64,000 bases of DNA from Gammaproteobacteria bacterium (GTDB lineage: Bacteria > Pseudomonadota > Gammaproteobacteria > Thiohalomonadales > Thiohalomonadaceae), in contig JANJXC010000073.1 of NCBI GenBank assembly GCA_024709225.1, positions 55,877 to 119,876 on the forward strand, in the 5' to 3' direction. This document shows positions 1 to 11,153 of the stretch, piece after piece. A program made the position numbers and the translations under genes. How positions within the stretch are numbered: the first letter of the stretch is position 1; the number at the start of each line of letters is the position of its first letter. A model generated the notes under the pieces. That model worked only from the letters and a program-made list of their open reading frames with translations, was not told where the DNA came from and did no database searches.

Positions 1-83
1 TCCACCGGACAGTGATTGATTTATGCAGCGTCAGCGGGTAAGCTTCCGCGCTGTTTTTGCACCGATTTGGGGAGATAGGGCTG

Positions 84-836
84 ATGCGACGACCGCTCGT
101 GGCCGGTAACTGGAAGATGAACGGCTCCAGGGCCAGTATCAAGGCGCTGCTGGACGGCATCAAACAGGGTATCGGCAGCGTGACCAAGGCGGAAGTCGTG
201 GTTTGTGCCCCCTATATCTACCTGCCCGATGTGGCGACGCAGCTTGACGGCAGCCCCGTCGCCTGGGGTGCGCAGAACCTGAGCACCGAGGCCTCCGGCG
301 CCTTTACCGGTGAGATCGCCGCCGCGATGCTGCTGGATTTCCACTGCCGCTACGTGATTGTCGGCCATTCCGAGCGCCGCTCGCTGTACGGCGAGGACGA
401 TGCGGTGGTGGCGAAGAAATTTGCCGTGGCGCGTGCCGCCGGTCTGGTGCCCATACTGTGCGTGGGCGAGACCCTGGCGGAGCGCGAGCAGGGCATCACC
501 GAGCAGGTCGTCGCGCGCCAGTTGCAGGCGGTGATCGACCTGGAAGGTGTGGCCGCCCTGGCGGCCGGCGTGATTGCCTATGAGCCGGTATGGGCCATCG
601 GCACCGGCAAGACCGCCAGTCCCGAGCAGGCGCAGGAGGTGCATGCCTTCATCCGTGGCAGCATCGCCGCTCATGATGCCGCCGTGGCGGGCAAGGTGCA
701 GATTCTGTACGGCGGCAGCATGAATGCTGCCAATGCGTCTTCGCTGCTGGCCCAGGCCGATATCGACGGCGGCCTCATCGGCGGCGCTTCGTTGAAGGCC
801 GAAGACTTTTTGACCATTTGCCGCGCCGCCAACTAG
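84..836 (+). CDS. tpiA: Triose-phosphate isomerase
   Basis: The 250-residue protein interconverts dihydroxyacetone phosphate and glyceraldehyde 3-phosphate in glycolysis and gluconeogenesis, as a cytosolic TIM-barrel dimer. The N-terminal NWKMNG motif carries the catalytic Lys. GHSERR carries the catalytic His. YEPVWAIGTG carries the catalytic Glu and the mobile loop, and YGGSM binds phosphate. The ORF track opens at 57, but the ATG at 84 follows a GGGGAGATAGGG ribosome-binding region and gives the usual N-terminus (MRRPLVAGNW), so I use it. secG follows after 19 bp, the common gammaproteobacterial tpiA-secG arrangement. Length is normal. Confidence 0.97.
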   Translation: MRRPLVAGNWKMNGSRASIKALLDGIKQGIGSVTKAEVVVCAPYIYLPDVATQLDGSPVAWGAQNLSTEASGAFTGEIAAAMLLDFHCRYVIVGHSERRSLYGEDDAVVAKKFAVARAAGLVPILCVGETLAEREQGITEQVVARQLQAVIDLEGVAALAAGVIAYEPVWAIGTGKTASPEQAQEVHAFIRGSIAAHDAAVAGKVQILYGGSMNAANASSLLAQADIDGGLIGGASLKAEDFLTICRAAN

Positions 837-855
837 GCCGCGCCGGATAGAGAAT

Positions 856-1191
856 ATGCAGACGGTTATTGTGATTGTTCATGTATTGGCGGCCATGGGT
901 GTGGTTGGCCTGGTGTTGTTGCAGCAGGGCAAGGGTGCCGACGCCGGCGCTGCCTTCGGCAGCGGTGCATCGGCCACCATGTTCGGTGCGCGCGGTTCGG
1001 GCTCGTTCCTTACCCGCTCCACGGCCATCCTGGCCACGGTGTTCTTCCTGACCAGCCTGTCGCTGGCCTATTTTTCGGGTCGCAGTGCCGCACCGGCCAG
1101 CGTGACCGAGATCATCGCGCCGGCGACCCCGGCAGCTGCTGACGCACCTGCAGCGCAGGACAAGCCGGACCTGCCGGCACCCAAGCAGTAG
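856..1191 (+). CDS. secG: Preprotein translocase subunit SecG
   Basis: This is a small (111 aa) inner-membrane component of the SecYEG channel that assists protein export. Two hydrophobic segments lie near residues 2-20 and 52-72. They flank a Gly/Ala-rich cytoplasmic loop with the family-typical LLQQGKGADAGAAFGSG stretch. The Ala/Pro-rich C-terminal tail is low complexity, as in many SecG proteins. The gene sits between tpiA and a tRNA-Leu gene, the conserved gammaproteobacterial position, and is probably co-transcribed with tpiA and the tRNA. Confidence 0.95.
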   Translation: MQTVIVIVHVLAAMGVVGLVLLQQGKGADAGAAFGSGASATMFGARGSGSFLTRSTAILATVFFLTSLSLAYFSGRSAAPASVTEIIAPATPAAADAPAAQDKPDLPAPKQ

Positions 1192-1204
1192 CACTTCAGA
1201 TTTC

Positions 1205-1289
1205 GCGGACGTGGTGGAATTGGTAGACACGCCATCTTGAGGGGGTGGTGGCGCAAGCCGTGTGGGTTCGAGTCCCACCGTCCGCACCA
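1205..1289 (+). tRNA. tRNA-Leu (anticodon GAG)
   Basis: This is a class II tRNA of 85 nt with encoded CCA. The acceptor GCGGACG pairs with CGTCCGC. The anticodon stem CCATC/GGTGG encloses the loop TTGAGGG with anticodon GAG. A variable arm follows, and the T-loop reads GGTTCGAGTCC. Its place just after secG matches leuU in enterobacteria. Confidence 0.97.
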
Positions 1290-1298
1290 AACAAAAAA

Positions 1299-1329
1299 CC
1301 CGGTTCGGAACTGAGCCGGGTTTTTTTTT
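1299..1329 (+). terminator. Rho-independent terminator after tRNA-Leu
   Basis: An eight-pair stem (CCCGGTTC with GAGCCGGG) is preceded by an A-run and followed by nine T residues. It ends the tpiA-secG-tRNA-Leu unit ten bases after the tRNA. Confidence 0.93.
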
Positions 1330-1703
1330 CGTCTCCTGCAATGCGTGCCTGCGATGACTGTGAGGCAGCGAGTGATGCGCGGTGTACCTTGTGTCGGTTC
1401 TGCTGCAGCGGCGCAAGCTGCGTGATTTCGGCAGTACGTCTTTCGCGACGAATGATGATGCGGTGTTGTTGCACGAGTCATGCGGCCTGTCTGTCGACGG
1501 CATGATGCAAGTTGTTCCCTAAAAAATTTAATGACTGCATAACGTCATGAAACAAAAAGAGAAATGTCATAACGCAAACTTGACACTGGATCAGCCGCTG
1601 GCCTAGACTCCCTGGACTCTAATAACCAGTAAAACAACATAATTATTCTGTCGGAATTTGCAGGGGTGTAGTGCGAATTTCGCTTCTTGGAGCGTAGGCA
1701 AGC
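1330..1703. other. Intergenic region upstream of the nuo operon
   Basis: This 374-bp stretch separates the tRNA-Leu terminator from nuoA. I find no credible coding sequence in it. Its second half is AT-richer than the surroundings (1515-1650) and holds the candidate nuo promoter at 1580-1609. The roughly 90-nt leader before nuoA shows no obvious riboswitch. Confidence 0.6.
1580..1609 (+). promoter_or_regulatory. Candidate sigma70 promoter of the nuo operon
   Basis: A perfect TTGACA -35 box at 1580-1585 is followed 18 bp later by TAGACT (four of six matches to TATAAT). It lies in an AT-rich segment about 95 bp before nuoA and downstream of the tRNA terminator, where the operon promoter should be. 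Inference from consensus only. Confidence 0.5.
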
Positions 1704-2060
1704 ATGCTGGAAAATTACCTGCCGATACTCGTTTTCGTGATCGTCGGCCTGCTGTTCGGTACCTTCTTCATCGTCCTAGGTTTCATCCTCGGTCCGCGTA
1801 AGCCGGATGCGGAAAAACTCTCTGCCTATGAGTGCGGTTTCGAGGCCTTCGAAGATGCGCGCATGAAATTCGACGTGCGTTATTACCTCGTTGCCATCCT
1901 GTTCATCATCTTCGATCTGGAAATCGCCTTCCTGTTTCCCTGGGCCGTGGCACTGCGCGAAATCGGCATGTTTGGTTTCATGGCCATGATGCTGTTCCTC
2001 GGCCTGCTGGTCATCGGTTTCATCTACGAATGGAAGAAGGGGGCCCTGCAATGGGAATAG
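1704..2060 (+). CDS. nuoA: NADH-quinone oxidoreductase subunit A
   Basis: NuoA (118 aa) is a membrane-arm subunit of complex I lying near the quinone cavity. Three hydrophobic helices are visible (about residues 8-30, 62-82 and 87-108). The family signature [20 protein letters not shown] lies in the loop after the first helix, including the conserved Cys. It is the first gene of the nuo operon. It is preceded by GGAGCG and its end overlaps the nuoB start by 10 bp, which suggests translational coupling. Confidence 0.97.
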   Translation: MLENYLPILVFVIVGLLFGTFFIVLGFILGPRKPDAEKLSAYECGFEAFEDARMKFDVRYYLVAILFIIFDLEIAFLFPWAVALREIGMFGFMAMMLFLGLLVIGFIYEWKKGALQWE

Positions 2061-2527
2061 AAGGTATTCTCGAGCAGGGCTTTGTCACCACCTCTGCCGA
2101 CAAGCTGATCAACTGGGCCCGCACCGGCTCCATGTGGCCGATGACCTTCGGCCTGGCCTGCTGCGCCGTGGAGATGATGCACGCCGGCGCCTCGCGCTAT
2201 GACCTGGACCGCTTCGGCATCATCTTCCGTCCCAGTCCGCGCCAGTCCGATGTGATGATCGTCGCCGGCACCCTGTGCAACAAGATGGCGGCGCCGTTGC
2301 GCAAGGTCTATGACCAGATGCCGGAGCCGCGCTGGGTGATCTCCATGGGGTCCTGCGCCAACGGCGGCGGTTATTACCACTATTCCTACTCCGTGGTGCG
2401 CGGCTGCGACCGCATCGTGCCGGTCGACATCTACGTGCCGGGTTGCCCGCCGACGGCGGAGGCGCTGCTGTACGGTATTCTGCAGTTGCAGAACAAGATC
2501 CGGCGCACCAGCACCATAGCCCGTTAA
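2051..2527 (+). CDS. nuoB: NADH-quinone oxidoreductase subunit B
   Basis: NuoB (158 aa) carries the terminal [4Fe-4S] cluster N2 that passes electrons to quinone. The cluster ligands are visible in ACCAVEMM, in [11 protein letters not shown] and in [14 protein letters not shown]. The ORF track extends upstream to 1832 in the nuoA shadow, but ATG 2051 ([11 protein letters not shown]) follows AAGGGGGCC and gives the standard length. It overlaps nuoA and precedes nuoC by 19 bp. It acts in the hydrophilic connecting module with NuoCDI. Confidence 0.96.
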   Translation: MGIEGILEQGFVTTSADKLINWARTGSMWPMTFGLACCAVEMMHAGASRYDLDRFGIIFRPSPRQSDVMIVAGTLCNKMAAPLRKVYDQMPEPRWVISMGSCANGGGYYHYSYSVVRGCDRIVPVDIYVPGCPPTAEALLYGILQLQNKIRRTSTIAR

Positions 2528-2546
2528 ACAGCGAGAGTCCTGCGGC

Positions 2547-3170
2547 ATGTCTGATTACTATCAGAATCTTTCAACGCGCGTGCAGCAAAGCTTGCCGGGC
2601 CGTATCGGCCAGTGCAGCGTGGCGCTGGGCGAGCTCACCGTCGAGGTGCCCAAGGCACACCTGCTCGAAGTTTGCCGCGTGCTGCGCGACGAGCCCGAGT
2701 TCGCCTGCGAGCAGCTCATCGACCTGTGCGGGCTGGACTATTCAGAATATGGCAACGGCAGCTGGAGCGGCCCGCGCTATGCCGTGGCCTATCACCTGCT
2801 GTCGGTGCAGAACAATCATCGCATCCGCCTCAAGGTGTTTACCGACGGCGAGGTGCCGCTGGTGGACTCGGTGGTGTCCATCTGGAGTTCGGCCAACTGG
2901 TACGAGCGCGAGGCCTTCGACCTGTTCGGTATCGTGTTCGAGGGGCATCCGGACCTGCGCCGCATCCTCACTGACTATGGTTTCGTCGGCCATCCCTTCC
3001 GCAAGGATTTTCCCATCAGCGGCAACGTGGAGATGCGCTACGACCCGGAGAAGGGGCGCGTGGTGTATCAGCCGGTCAGCATCGACCCGCGCAATCTGGT
3101 GCCGCGCGTCATCCGCCACGACCACCGCTATGTGACGCCGGAAGTGCCGGCAGCGCAGGGAGACAAGTAA
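2547..3170 (+). CDS. nuoC: NADH-quinone oxidoreductase subunit C
   Basis: NuoC (207 aa) is the 30-kDa hydrophilic subunit of the Q module. The signature [20 protein letters not shown] and the following [19 protein letters not shown] are intact. Unlike the fused NuoCD of Escherichia coli, NuoC is separate from NuoD here, as in Xanthomonas, beta- and alphaproteobacteria. nuoD begins one base after its stop. Confidence 0.97.
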   Translation: MSDYYQNLSTRVQQSLPGRIGQCSVALGELTVEVPKAHLLEVCRVLRDEPEFACEQLIDLCGLDYSEYGNGSWSGPRYAVAYHLLSVQNNHRIRLKVFTDGEVPLVDSVVSIWSSANWYEREAFDLFGIVFEGHPDLRRILTDYGFVGHPFRKDFPISGNVEMRYDPEKGRVVYQPVSIDPRNLVPRVIRHDHRYVTPEVPAAQGDK

Positions 3171-3171
3171 C

Positions 3172-4431
3172 GTGGCCGAGATCCGTAATTTCACCCTCAA
3201 CTTCGGTCCGCAGCATCCGGCCGCGCACGGCGTGCTGCGCCTGATCCTGGAGATGGATGGCGAAGTGATCCAGCGCGCCGACCCGCACATTGGCCTGCTG
3301 CACCGTGCCACCGAGAAGCTGGCCGAGCAGCGCCATTACGTGCAGAACCTGCCCTATATGGATCGCCTCGACTACGTGTCGATGATGTCCAACGAACACG
3401 CCTACTGCCTCGCAGTGGAAAAAATGCTCGGCATCGAGGTGCCGGAGCGTGCGCAGTACATCCGCGTGATGTTCGACGAGATCACCCGCATCCTCAATCA
3501 CCTGTTGTGGATCGGCTCGCACGCCCTCGACGTGGGTGCCATGGCCATGTTCCTCTATGCCTTCCGCGAGCGTGAGGATTTGATGGACTGCTACGAGGCA
3601 GTGTCCGGCGCGCGTCTGCATGCGGCCTATTACCGTCCGGGCGGCGTCTATCGCGACCTGCCCGAGCGCATGCCGCAGTACGCCACCAGGGCCACCAAGT
3701 GGCACTCGGAGGCCTCGCTCAAGGCGTCCAACCAAAACCGTCAGGGTTCGCTGCTCGACTTCATCGAGGACTTCGCCAACCGTTTCCCCGGTTACGTCGA
3801 CGAGTACGAAACCCTGCTCACCGACAACCGCATCTGGAAGCAGCGTACCGTCGGCATCGGTGTGGTATCGCCGGAGCGGGCCCTGCAGATGGGTTTCACC
3901 GGCCCGATGCTGCGCGGTTCGGGGGTGGCCTGGGATCTGCGCAAGAAGCAGCCCTACGAGGTGTACGACAAACTGGCCTTCGACATCCCGGTGGGCAGCA
4001 ACGGTGACAGCTACGACCGTTATCTGGTGCGCATCGAGGAGTTCCGCCAGTCCAACCGCATCATCAAACAGTGCGTTGACTGGTTGCGCAGGAATCCCGG
4101 CCCGGTGATGGTGGATGACCACAAGGTCGCCCCGCCGCCGCGTGCCGAAATGAAGCAGGACATGGAAGCGCTGATCCACCACTTCAAGCTGGTCTCCGAG
4201 GGCATCAGTCTGCCGGCGGGGGAGGCGTATGCGGCGGTGGAGCATCCCAAGGGCGAGTTCGGCATCTACCTGGTGTCCGACGGCGCCAACAAACCCTATC
4301 GCATGAAGATCCGCGCCCCCGGTTTCGCCCATCTGTCGGGCTTCGACGAGATGGTGCGCGGCCACATGCTGGCCGACGTGGTCACCGTGATCGGCACGCA
4401 GGACATCGTATTCGGAGAGATTGACCGCTGA
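3172..4431 (+). CDS. nuoD: NADH-quinone oxidoreductase subunit D
   Basis: NuoD (419 aa, 49-kDa subunit) forms the quinone-binding pocket with NuoB. It is related to the large subunit of NiFe hydrogenases but lacks the metal-binding cysteines. Visible family motifs are [26 protein letters not shown] and [15 protein letters not shown], and the C-terminal GEIDR ending is normal. The start is GTG, one base after nuoC, in a GGGAGACAAGTAAC context. Its TGA stop overlaps the nuoE ATG (ATGA-type overlap), indicating coupling. Confidence 0.97.
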   Translation: MAEIRNFTLNFGPQHPAAHGVLRLILEMDGEVIQRADPHIGLLHRATEKLAEQRHYVQNLPYMDRLDYVSMMSNEHAYCLAVEKMLGIEVPERAQYIRVMFDEITRILNHLLWIGSHALDVGAMAMFLYAFREREDLMDCYEAVSGARLHAAYYRPGGVYRDLPERMPQYATRATKWHSEASLKASNQNRQGSLLDFIEDFANRFPGYVDEYETLLTDNRIWKQRTVGIGVVSPERALQMGFTGPMLRGSGVAWDLRKKQPYEVYDKLAFDIPVGSNGDSYDRYLVRIEEFRQSNRIIKQCVDWLRRNPGPVMVDDHKVAPPPRAEMKQDMEALIHHFKLVSEGISLPAGEAYAAVEHPKGEFGIYLVSDGANKPYRMKIRAPGFAHLSGFDEMVRGHMLADVVTVIGTQDIVFGEIDR

Positions 4432-4925
4432 TGGCACAGGCAAATATCGAATTGCTGACGCCGGCCTCGCGTGCCGAGATCGACACCTGGGTCGCCAAGT
4501 ATCCGCCCGAGCGCAAGCAGTCGGCGGTGATGGCGGCGCTGCGCATCGCGCAGGACCAGAACGGCGGCTGGCTCACCACCGAGCTGATGGACGCCGTGGC
4601 CGGCTATCTGGAGATGGCGCCCATTGCCGTATACGAGGTGGCCACCTTCTATTCCATGTATCAGCTGGAACCGGTGGGCCGTCACAAGATCAACGTCTGC
4701 ACCAACATCTCCTGTCTGCTGCGCGGTTCCGAGGACGTGGTGGCGCATCTGCAGCAGCGCCTTGGCATCAAGCTGGGTGAGACCACCGCCGACGGCCGCT
4801 ACACGCTGAAGGAAGTGGAGTGCCTCGGCGCCTGCGTCAACGCACCGGTGGCGCAGATCGCGCGGCAGTATTACGAGCAGCTCACCCCTGAGCTCATCGA
4901 CCGCATCATCGACGGCCTGGAATAA
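4431..4925 (+). CDS. nuoE: NADH-quinone oxidoreductase subunit E
   Basis: NuoE (164 aa, 24-kDa subunit) has a thioredoxin-like fold holding [2Fe-2S] cluster N1a in the NADH-dehydrogenase module. The four ligands appear as CTNISCLLRG and CLGACVNAP. VATFYSMYQLEPVGRH is the usual upstream motif. It starts inside the nuoD stop and is followed by nuoF after 15 bp containing AAGGGGGCG. Confidence 0.96.
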   Translation: MAQANIELLTPASRAEIDTWVAKYPPERKQSAVMAALRIAQDQNGGWLTTELMDAVAGYLEMAPIAVYEVATFYSMYQLEPVGRHKINVCTNISCLLRGSEDVVAHLQQRLGIKLGETTADGRYTLKEVECLGACVNAPVAQIARQYYEQLTPELIDRIIDGLE

Positions 4926-4940
4926 GGGGGCGTACTGCAC

Positions 4941-6206
<1,266 letters not shown>

Positions 6207-6213
6207 CACCAGC

Positions 6214-8592
6214 ATGAGCGGAAGCCCTATGGTAACGATTGAGATCAACGGTAAGCCGGTACAGGCCCGTCCAGGCGCGATGCTGATCGAGGCCGCCGAC
6301 GAGGCGGGCATTACCATCCCGCGTTTCTGCTACCACAAGAAGTTGTCGGTAGCGGCCAGTTGCCGCATGTGCCTGGTGGAGGTGGAGAAGGTGGCCAAGC
6401 CGCTGCCCGCCTGCGCCACGCCGGTGACCGAGGGCATGAAGGTATGGACCCGCTCGCCCAAGGCCATCTCCGCCCAGCGCAACGTGATGGAGTTCCTGCT
6501 CATCAACCACCCGCTTGACTGCCCGATCTGCGATCAGGGCGGCGAGTGCGACCTGCAGGAAATGGCCATGGGCTACGGCAAGGACGTATCCCATTTCAGC
6601 GAAGGCAAGCGCGTGGTGGTCTCGCCCGACATCGGCCCGCTGGTCGCCACCGACATGACCCGCTGCATCCACTGCACCCGCTGCGTGCGCTTCAGCGACG
6701 AGATCGCCGGCGTGACCGAGCTGGGTGCGCCGGGGCGCGGCGAGCACATGCATATCGGCACCTACGTGGAGAAGTCGTTGTCCTCCGAGGTGATCGGCAA
6801 CGTCATCGACCTGTGTCCGGTGGGCGCGCTCACCTCCAAGCCGTACCGCTACAGCGCGCGGCCGTGGGAGCTGACCAGCCACAGTTCCGTCTCTCCGCAC
6901 GATTGCGTCGGTGCCAACCTGACCGTCGATGTGCGCGGCCGCCAGGTGATGCGCGTGCGCCCGCGCGAGAACGAAGAGGTCAACGAAGTCTGGCTGGCCG
7001 ATCGCGATCGCTACAGCTATCTGGCGCTGTCCCACGCCGAGCGCATCACTGCGCCGCAGGTGAAGCGCGACGGCGCGTGGCAGACGGTGGACTGGAATAC
7101 CGCGCTCACCGCGGCCGCCCACGGCCTGCGCGGCGTGGTGGAGAAGCACGGTGCGCAGCAGATCGGCGCGCTGGCCGGCTACGGTGCCACCACCGAAGAG
7201 TTCTATCTGCTGCAGAAGTTCATGCGCGGCCTCGGCAGCGACAACATCGATCACCGTCTGCACCAGATCGACTTCTCCACTCAGGGTGCCATGCCGGCGT
7301 TCCCTTGGCTGGGCCAGGCGCTGGCCGATCTGGACAATCTCGACGCCGCGCTGCTGGTGGGTTCCAACGTGCGCAAGGAACAGCCGCTCGTTGCGCTGCG
7401 TCTGCGCAAGGCGGCCCGGGGCGGTGCGCGCCTGATGGCGGTCAATCCCATCGATTACGAGCTCAATTTCCCGCTCACCGCGCGCCGCATCGTGGCACCG
7501 ACCGCCATGGTGTCGGAGCTCATCGCCATCGCCCAGGCGCTGCTGGAGTCGGGTGGCGAGGCCCCGGCGGGTTTCGCCGCGCTGGCCGCCGGTGTGGCGG
7601 TGCTGGATGAGCACCGTGCCATTGCCCGCCATCTCAAGGACGCGCCGCAGTCCACCGTACTGGTGGGCAATGGTGTGGCGCAGCATGCACAGCAGGGCGC
7701 ACTGCAGATGCTGGCCGCCCTGGTGGCGCGCCTGTCCGGTTCCCGTTTCGGTTTCCTCAGCGAGGGCGGCAACAGTGCCGGCGCATGGCTGGCCGGCGCC
7801 GTGCCCCATCGCCGTGCCGGCGGTGCGGCCGGTGCGGCAGGTCTGGATGCACGCGGCATGTTGACGGCCAAGCTGAATGGATATGTGGTCCTCCATGCCG
7901 AGCCGGAGCTGGACTGCATCGACGGCGCTGCGGCACGCGCAGCATTGCAGCAGGCCGAATGTGTGGTGGCGCTTACCCCGTATGTCACCGACACCATGCG
8001 CGACTATGCCGATGTGTTGCTGCCGCTGGCGTTGTTTGCCGAGACCTCGGGCACCCTGGTCAACGCCGAAGGCCGTTGGCAGAGCTTCACCGGTTGCACC
8101 ACGGCGCCGGGCGAGACCCGTCCGGGCTGGAAGGTGCTGCGCGTGCTGGGCAATCTGTGCAACCTGGACGGCTTCGACTACGAGGCCTCCGACGAGGTGC
8201 GGCGCGAACTGGAGGCGGCGTGCAGCGCCGTGCTGCCGAGCAGCAAGCTGGAGTGGCAGGCGCCAGTGCCGGCGGCCGCTGGCAGCGGCCTGTGCCGTAT
8301 CGCCGACTATCCGATCTACGCGGTGGACGGCATGGTGCGGCGCAGCGCGGCCCTGCAACAGACCCCCGATGCCACCAGCGGCGTGGCGCGTCTCAATGCG
8401 GCTACCGCGGCGCAGTACGGTGTGGCTGGCGCGGCCAAGGTGCAGGTGGTGCAGGGCGGCGGCGGTTGCGTGCTACCGCTGGCGCTGGATGAGCGGGTGC
8501 CCGACGGCTGTGTATACGTGCCGGCGGGACTGGCGGCAACCGCTGCGCTGGGCGCGGTGGATGCGGTGGTGGAACTGAAGGCGGCCGAGTGA
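6214..8592 (+). CDS. nuoG: NADH-quinone oxidoreductase subunit G
   Basis: NuoG (792 aa) is the iron-sulfur-rich scaffold of the NADH module. An N-terminal ferredoxin domain has the [2Fe-2S] ligands in FCYHKKLSVAASCRMC and CATPV. Next come HPLDCPICDQGGECDLQ and CIHCTRCVRF for [4Fe-4S] clusters, then a long molybdopterin-oxidoreductase-like region without catalytic function. The tracked start at 6163 overlaps nuoF by 44 bp. I prefer ATG 6214 (MSGSPMVTIEING); ATG 6229 (MVTIEING), with GCGGAAG just ahead, is an equally serious alternative. Confidence 0.93.
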   Translation: MSGSPMVTIEINGKPVQARPGAMLIEAADEAGITIPRFCYHKKLSVAASCRMCLVEVEKVAKPLPACATPVTEGMKVWTRSPKAISAQRNVMEFLLINHPLDCPICDQGGECDLQEMAMGYGKDVSHFSEGKRVVVSPDIGPLVATDMTRCIHCTRCVRFSDEIAGVTELGAPGRGEHMHIGTYVEKSLSSEVIGNVIDLCPVGALTSKPYRYSARPWELTSHSSVSPHDCVGANLTVDVRGRQVMRVRPRENEEVNEVWLADRDRYSYLALSHAERITAPQVKRDGAWQTVDWNTALTAAAHGLRGVVEKHGAQQIGALAGYGATTEEFYLLQKFMRGLGSDNIDHRLHQIDFSTQGAMPAFPWLGQALADLDNLDAALLVGSNVRKEQPLVALRLRKAARGGARLMAVNPIDYELNFPLTARRIVAPTAMVSELIAIAQALLESGGEAPAGFAALAAGVAVLDEHRAIARHLKDAPQSTVLVGNGVAQHAQQGALQMLAALVARLSGSRFGFLSEGGNSAGAWLAGAVPHRRAGGAAGAAGLDARGMLTAKLNGYVVLHAEPELDCIDGAAARAALQQAECVVALTPYVTDTMRDYADVLLPLALFAETSGTLVNAEGRWQSFTGCTTAPGETRPGWKVLRVLGNLCNLDGFDYEASDEVRRELEAACSAVLPSSKLEWQAPVPAAAGSGLCRIADYPIYAVDGMVRRSAALQQTPDATSGVARLNAATAAQYGVAGAAKVQVVQGGGGCVLPLALDERVPDGCVYVPAGLAATAALGAVDAVVELKAAE

Positions 8593-8617
8593 GCGCTAAG
8601 GCGAGCGGAATAGACGC

Positions 8618-9685
8618 ATGATCGAGATGCTGCAGACATTGATAATGTGGGACGCCTGGCCGGCCGGCTTGCAGACGCTGGTCGTAATCATGCTGAAGAT
8701 CGTGGCGATCCTGGCGCCGCTGATGGTGGCGGTGGCCTATTACACCTATTTCGAGCGCAAGGTCATCGGCTACATGCATGTGCGCATCGGCCCCAACCGC
8801 GTCGGTCCGCGCGGCTGGTTGCAGCCCATCGCCGATGCCGTGAAGCTGATGTTCAAGGAGATCGTCATCCCCAGCGGAGCGGACAAGAAGGTATTCCTCA
8901 TCGCGCCGGTGCTGGCGATGGCCCCGGCCCTGGCCATGTGGGCGGTGATCCCCTTCAACGATACCCTGGTGCTGGCGGACATCAACGCCAGCCTGCTGTA
9001 CGTGCTGGCCATCGGCTCCATGGGCGTCTACGGCATCATCCTGGCCGGCTGGGCCTCCAATTCCAAGTATGCCTTCCTCGGCGCCATGCGCTCGGCGGCA
9101 CAGATGGTGTCCTATGAGATCGCCATGGGCTTTGCCCTGGTGGTGGTGCTGATGGCCGCCGGCAGCCTCAATCTGGGCGACATCGTGCGCGCCCAGCAGG
9201 GCGACTACGGCCTGTTCAACTGGTACTGGCTGCCGTTGCTGCCGATGATGGTGGTGTACTTCATTTCCGGCGTGGCGGAGACCAACCGTGCGCCGTTCGA
9301 CCTGGCCGAGGGTGAGTCGGAGATCGTGGCCGGTTTCCACGTGGATTATTCCGGCACCACCTTCGCGGTGTTCTTCCTCGCCGAGTACGCCAATATGATC
9401 ATCGTCGGCATGCTCTCCGCCCTGCTGTTCATGGGCGGCTGGCTGTCGCCGTTCCAGGGTTGGACCGATTCCTGGCTGGGCCAGCCCAGCCTGTTCTGGC
9501 TGCTGGCCAAGGCGTCCATCTTCCTGTTCCTGTTCCTGTGGTTCCGTGCCACCTTCCCGCGCTATCGCTATGACCAGTTGATGCGCCTGGGCTGGAAGGT
9601 GTTCATTCCGCTGACCATTGTCTGGCTGGTGCTGGTCGGCGTGGCCGTGATGGCCGGTCTGGAACCCTGGTTCGGCAAGGCGTGA
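8618..9685 (+). CDS. nuoH: NADH-quinone oxidoreductase subunit H
   Basis: NuoH (355 aa) is the membrane subunit that joins the hydrophilic arm and shapes the quinone tunnel. Signature stretches are [20 protein letters not shown] and [20 protein letters not shown] (acidic loop residues), and [13 protein letters not shown] near the C-terminus. About eight hydrophobic helices are visible. A GCGGAA ribosome-binding stretch precedes the ATG. Confidence 0.97.
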   Translation: MIEMLQTLIMWDAWPAGLQTLVVIMLKIVAILAPLMVAVAYYTYFERKVIGYMHVRIGPNRVGPRGWLQPIADAVKLMFKEIVIPSGADKKVFLIAPVLAMAPALAMWAVIPFNDTLVLADINASLLYVLAIGSMGVYGIILAGWASNSKYAFLGAMRSAAQMVSYEIAMGFALVVVLMAAGSLNLGDIVRAQQGDYGLFNWYWLPLLPMMVVYFISGVAETNRAPFDLAEGESEIVAGFHVDYSGTTFAVFFLAEYANMIIVGMLSALLFMGGWLSPFQGWTDSWLGQPSLFWLLAKASIFLFLFLWFRATFPRYRYDQLMRLGWKVFIPLTIVWLVLVGVAVMAGLEPWFGKA

Positions 9686-9695
9686 GGAGACGGCG

Positions 9696-10184
9696 ATGAA
9701 AACTGTAATGCGTTTCTTCAAGAGCCTGTTCCTGCTCGAGCTGCTGCAGGGCATGCGCGTCACCGGGCGCTACATGTTCGAGCGCAAGATCACCGTGCAG
9801 TACCCGGAAGAGAGGGCGCCGCTGTCGCCGCGCTTCCGCGGCCTGCACGCCCAGCGCCGCTTTCCCAACGGCGAGGAACGCTGCATCGCCTGCAAGCTGT
9901 GCGAGGTCGTATGCCCGGCGTTGGCCATCACCATCGAGTCAGCCCAGCGCGAGGACGGCAGCCGCCGTACCACGCGCTATGACATCGACCTGACCAAGTG
10001 CATCTTCTGCGGTTTCTGCGAGGAGGCCTGCCCGGTGGATGCCATCGTCGAGACCAACATCTACGAGTATCACGGCGAGCAGCGCGGCGACCTGTTGATG
10101 ACCAAGGACAAGCTGCTGGCAGTGGGCGACAAGTACGAGCAACAGATCGCGGCGGACCGGGCGGCGGACGCCCCGTACCGGTAA
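9696..10184 (+). CDS. nuoI: NADH-quinone oxidoreductase subunit I
   Basis: NuoI (162 aa) carries two [4Fe-4S] clusters (N6a and N6b) linking NuoG to NuoB. The two ferredoxin motifs [16 protein letters not shown] and [16 protein letters not shown] are intact. The N-terminal amphipathic segment ([16 protein letters not shown]) and [18 protein letters not shown] are typical. A GAGGAGACGGCG ribosome-binding region lies directly before the ATG. Confidence 0.97.
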   Translation: MKTVMRFFKSLFLLELLQGMRVTGRYMFERKITVQYPEERAPLSPRFRGLHAQRRFPNGEERCIACKLCEVVCPALAITIESAQREDGSRRTTRYDIDLTKCIFCGFCEEACPVDAIVETNIYEYHGEQRGDLLMTKDKLLAVGDKYEQQIAADRAADAPYR

Positions 10185-10221
10185 TCATGCGGGCCCAATC
10201 CATTACCAAGAGTATCCTGGC

Positions 10222-10827
10222 ATGACCTTTGAGCAGATTCTGTTTTACGCGTTTGCCGCTATCCTGGTATTTGCCGCCGGGATGGTGATCACGGTACGTA
10301 ACGCGGTGCATGCGGCGCTGTTCATGGTGCTGGCCTTCTTCACCAGCGCCGCGCTGTGGCTGCTACTGGAGGCGGAGTTCCTCGCCATTACCCTGGTGCT
10401 GGTCTATGTCGGCGCGGTGATGGTGCTGTTCCTGTTCGTGGTGATGATGCTGGACCTGAACACCGCACCGATGCGCGAGGGCTTTGCGCGTTACCTGCCG
10501 GTGGGCATCGTGGTGGCGCTGCTGGTCATTGCGGTAATGGCCATGGCGGTGGGCCAGCGCCACTTCGGCCTGGAGCAGATGCCGGTGCCGGTGCCGCACG
10601 GCGCCGACTACTCCAATACCCGCGAACTGGGCCTGTTGCTCTACACCACCTACGTCTATCCGTTCGAGATCGCTGCGGTGATCCTGCTGGTGGCCATTGT
10701 CGCCGCCATCGCCCTGACGCTGCGCCAGCGCGGCGGCACCAAGACGCAGAACATAGCCGAGCAGGTGGCGGTGCGCCGCGACGACCGCGTGCGTCTGGTA
10801 CAGATGGACGCGGAACAGCGCAAGTAA
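10222..10827 (+). CDS. nuoJ: NADH-quinone oxidoreductase subunit J
   Basis: NuoJ (201 aa) is a membrane-arm subunit with about five helices. Motifs [22 protein letters not shown] and [20 protein letters not shown] identify it; the former includes the pi-bulge helix of TM3. The hydrophilic C-terminus ([18 protein letters not shown]) is slightly extended, as in other proteobacteria. nuoK starts 16 bp downstream. Confidence 0.96.
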   Translation: MTFEQILFYAFAAILVFAAGMVITVRNAVHAALFMVLAFFTSAALWLLLEAEFLAITLVLVYVGAVMVLFLFVVMMLDLNTAPMREGFARYLPVGIVVALLVIAVMAMAVGQRHFGLEQMPVPVPHGADYSNTRELGLLLYTTYVYPFEIAAVILLVAIVAAIALTLRQRGGTKTQNIAEQVAVRRDDRVRLVQMDAEQRK

Positions 10828-10843
10828 GCGAGGCCCGAGAAGA

Positions 10844-11149
10844 ATGATCCCACTTTCCAATTATCTGATTCTGGGCGCCATCCTGTTCTGTATCAGCATG
10901 GCCGGCGTGTTCATCAACCGCAAGAACCTGATCATCCTGCTGATGTGCGTGGAGTTGATGCTGCTGGCGGTGAACATGAATTTCATCGCCTTCTCCCATT
11001 ATCTGGGCGATACCGGCGGCCAGATCTTCGTGTTCTTCATCCTTACGGTGGCCGCGGCGGAGGCCGCCATCGGCCTCGCCATACTGGTGGTCCTGTTCCG
11101 CAACCGGCGCAGCATCAACGTCGCCGATCTGGATAGCCTGAAGGGGTAG
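10844..11149 (+). CDS. nuoK: NADH-quinone oxidoreductase subunit K
   Basis: NuoK (101 aa) is a three-helix proton-channel subunit homologous to MrpC. The conserved acidic residues in [13 protein letters not shown] and [13 protein letters not shown] are both present, as required for proton translocation. The ending [11 protein letters not shown] is family-typical. nuoL begins four bases after its stop. Confidence 0.97.
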   Translation: MIPLSNYLILGAILFCISMAGVFINRKNLIILLMCVELMLLAVNMNFIAFSHYLGDTGGQIFVFFILTVAAAEAAIGLAILVVLFRNRRSINVADLDSLKG

Positions 11150-11153
11150 GCCC

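Noticed and set aside
26-60. Terminator of a gene left of the window
   Set aside because: A GC stem followed by TTTTT is suggested, but the pairing is interrupted and the upstream gene is not visible.
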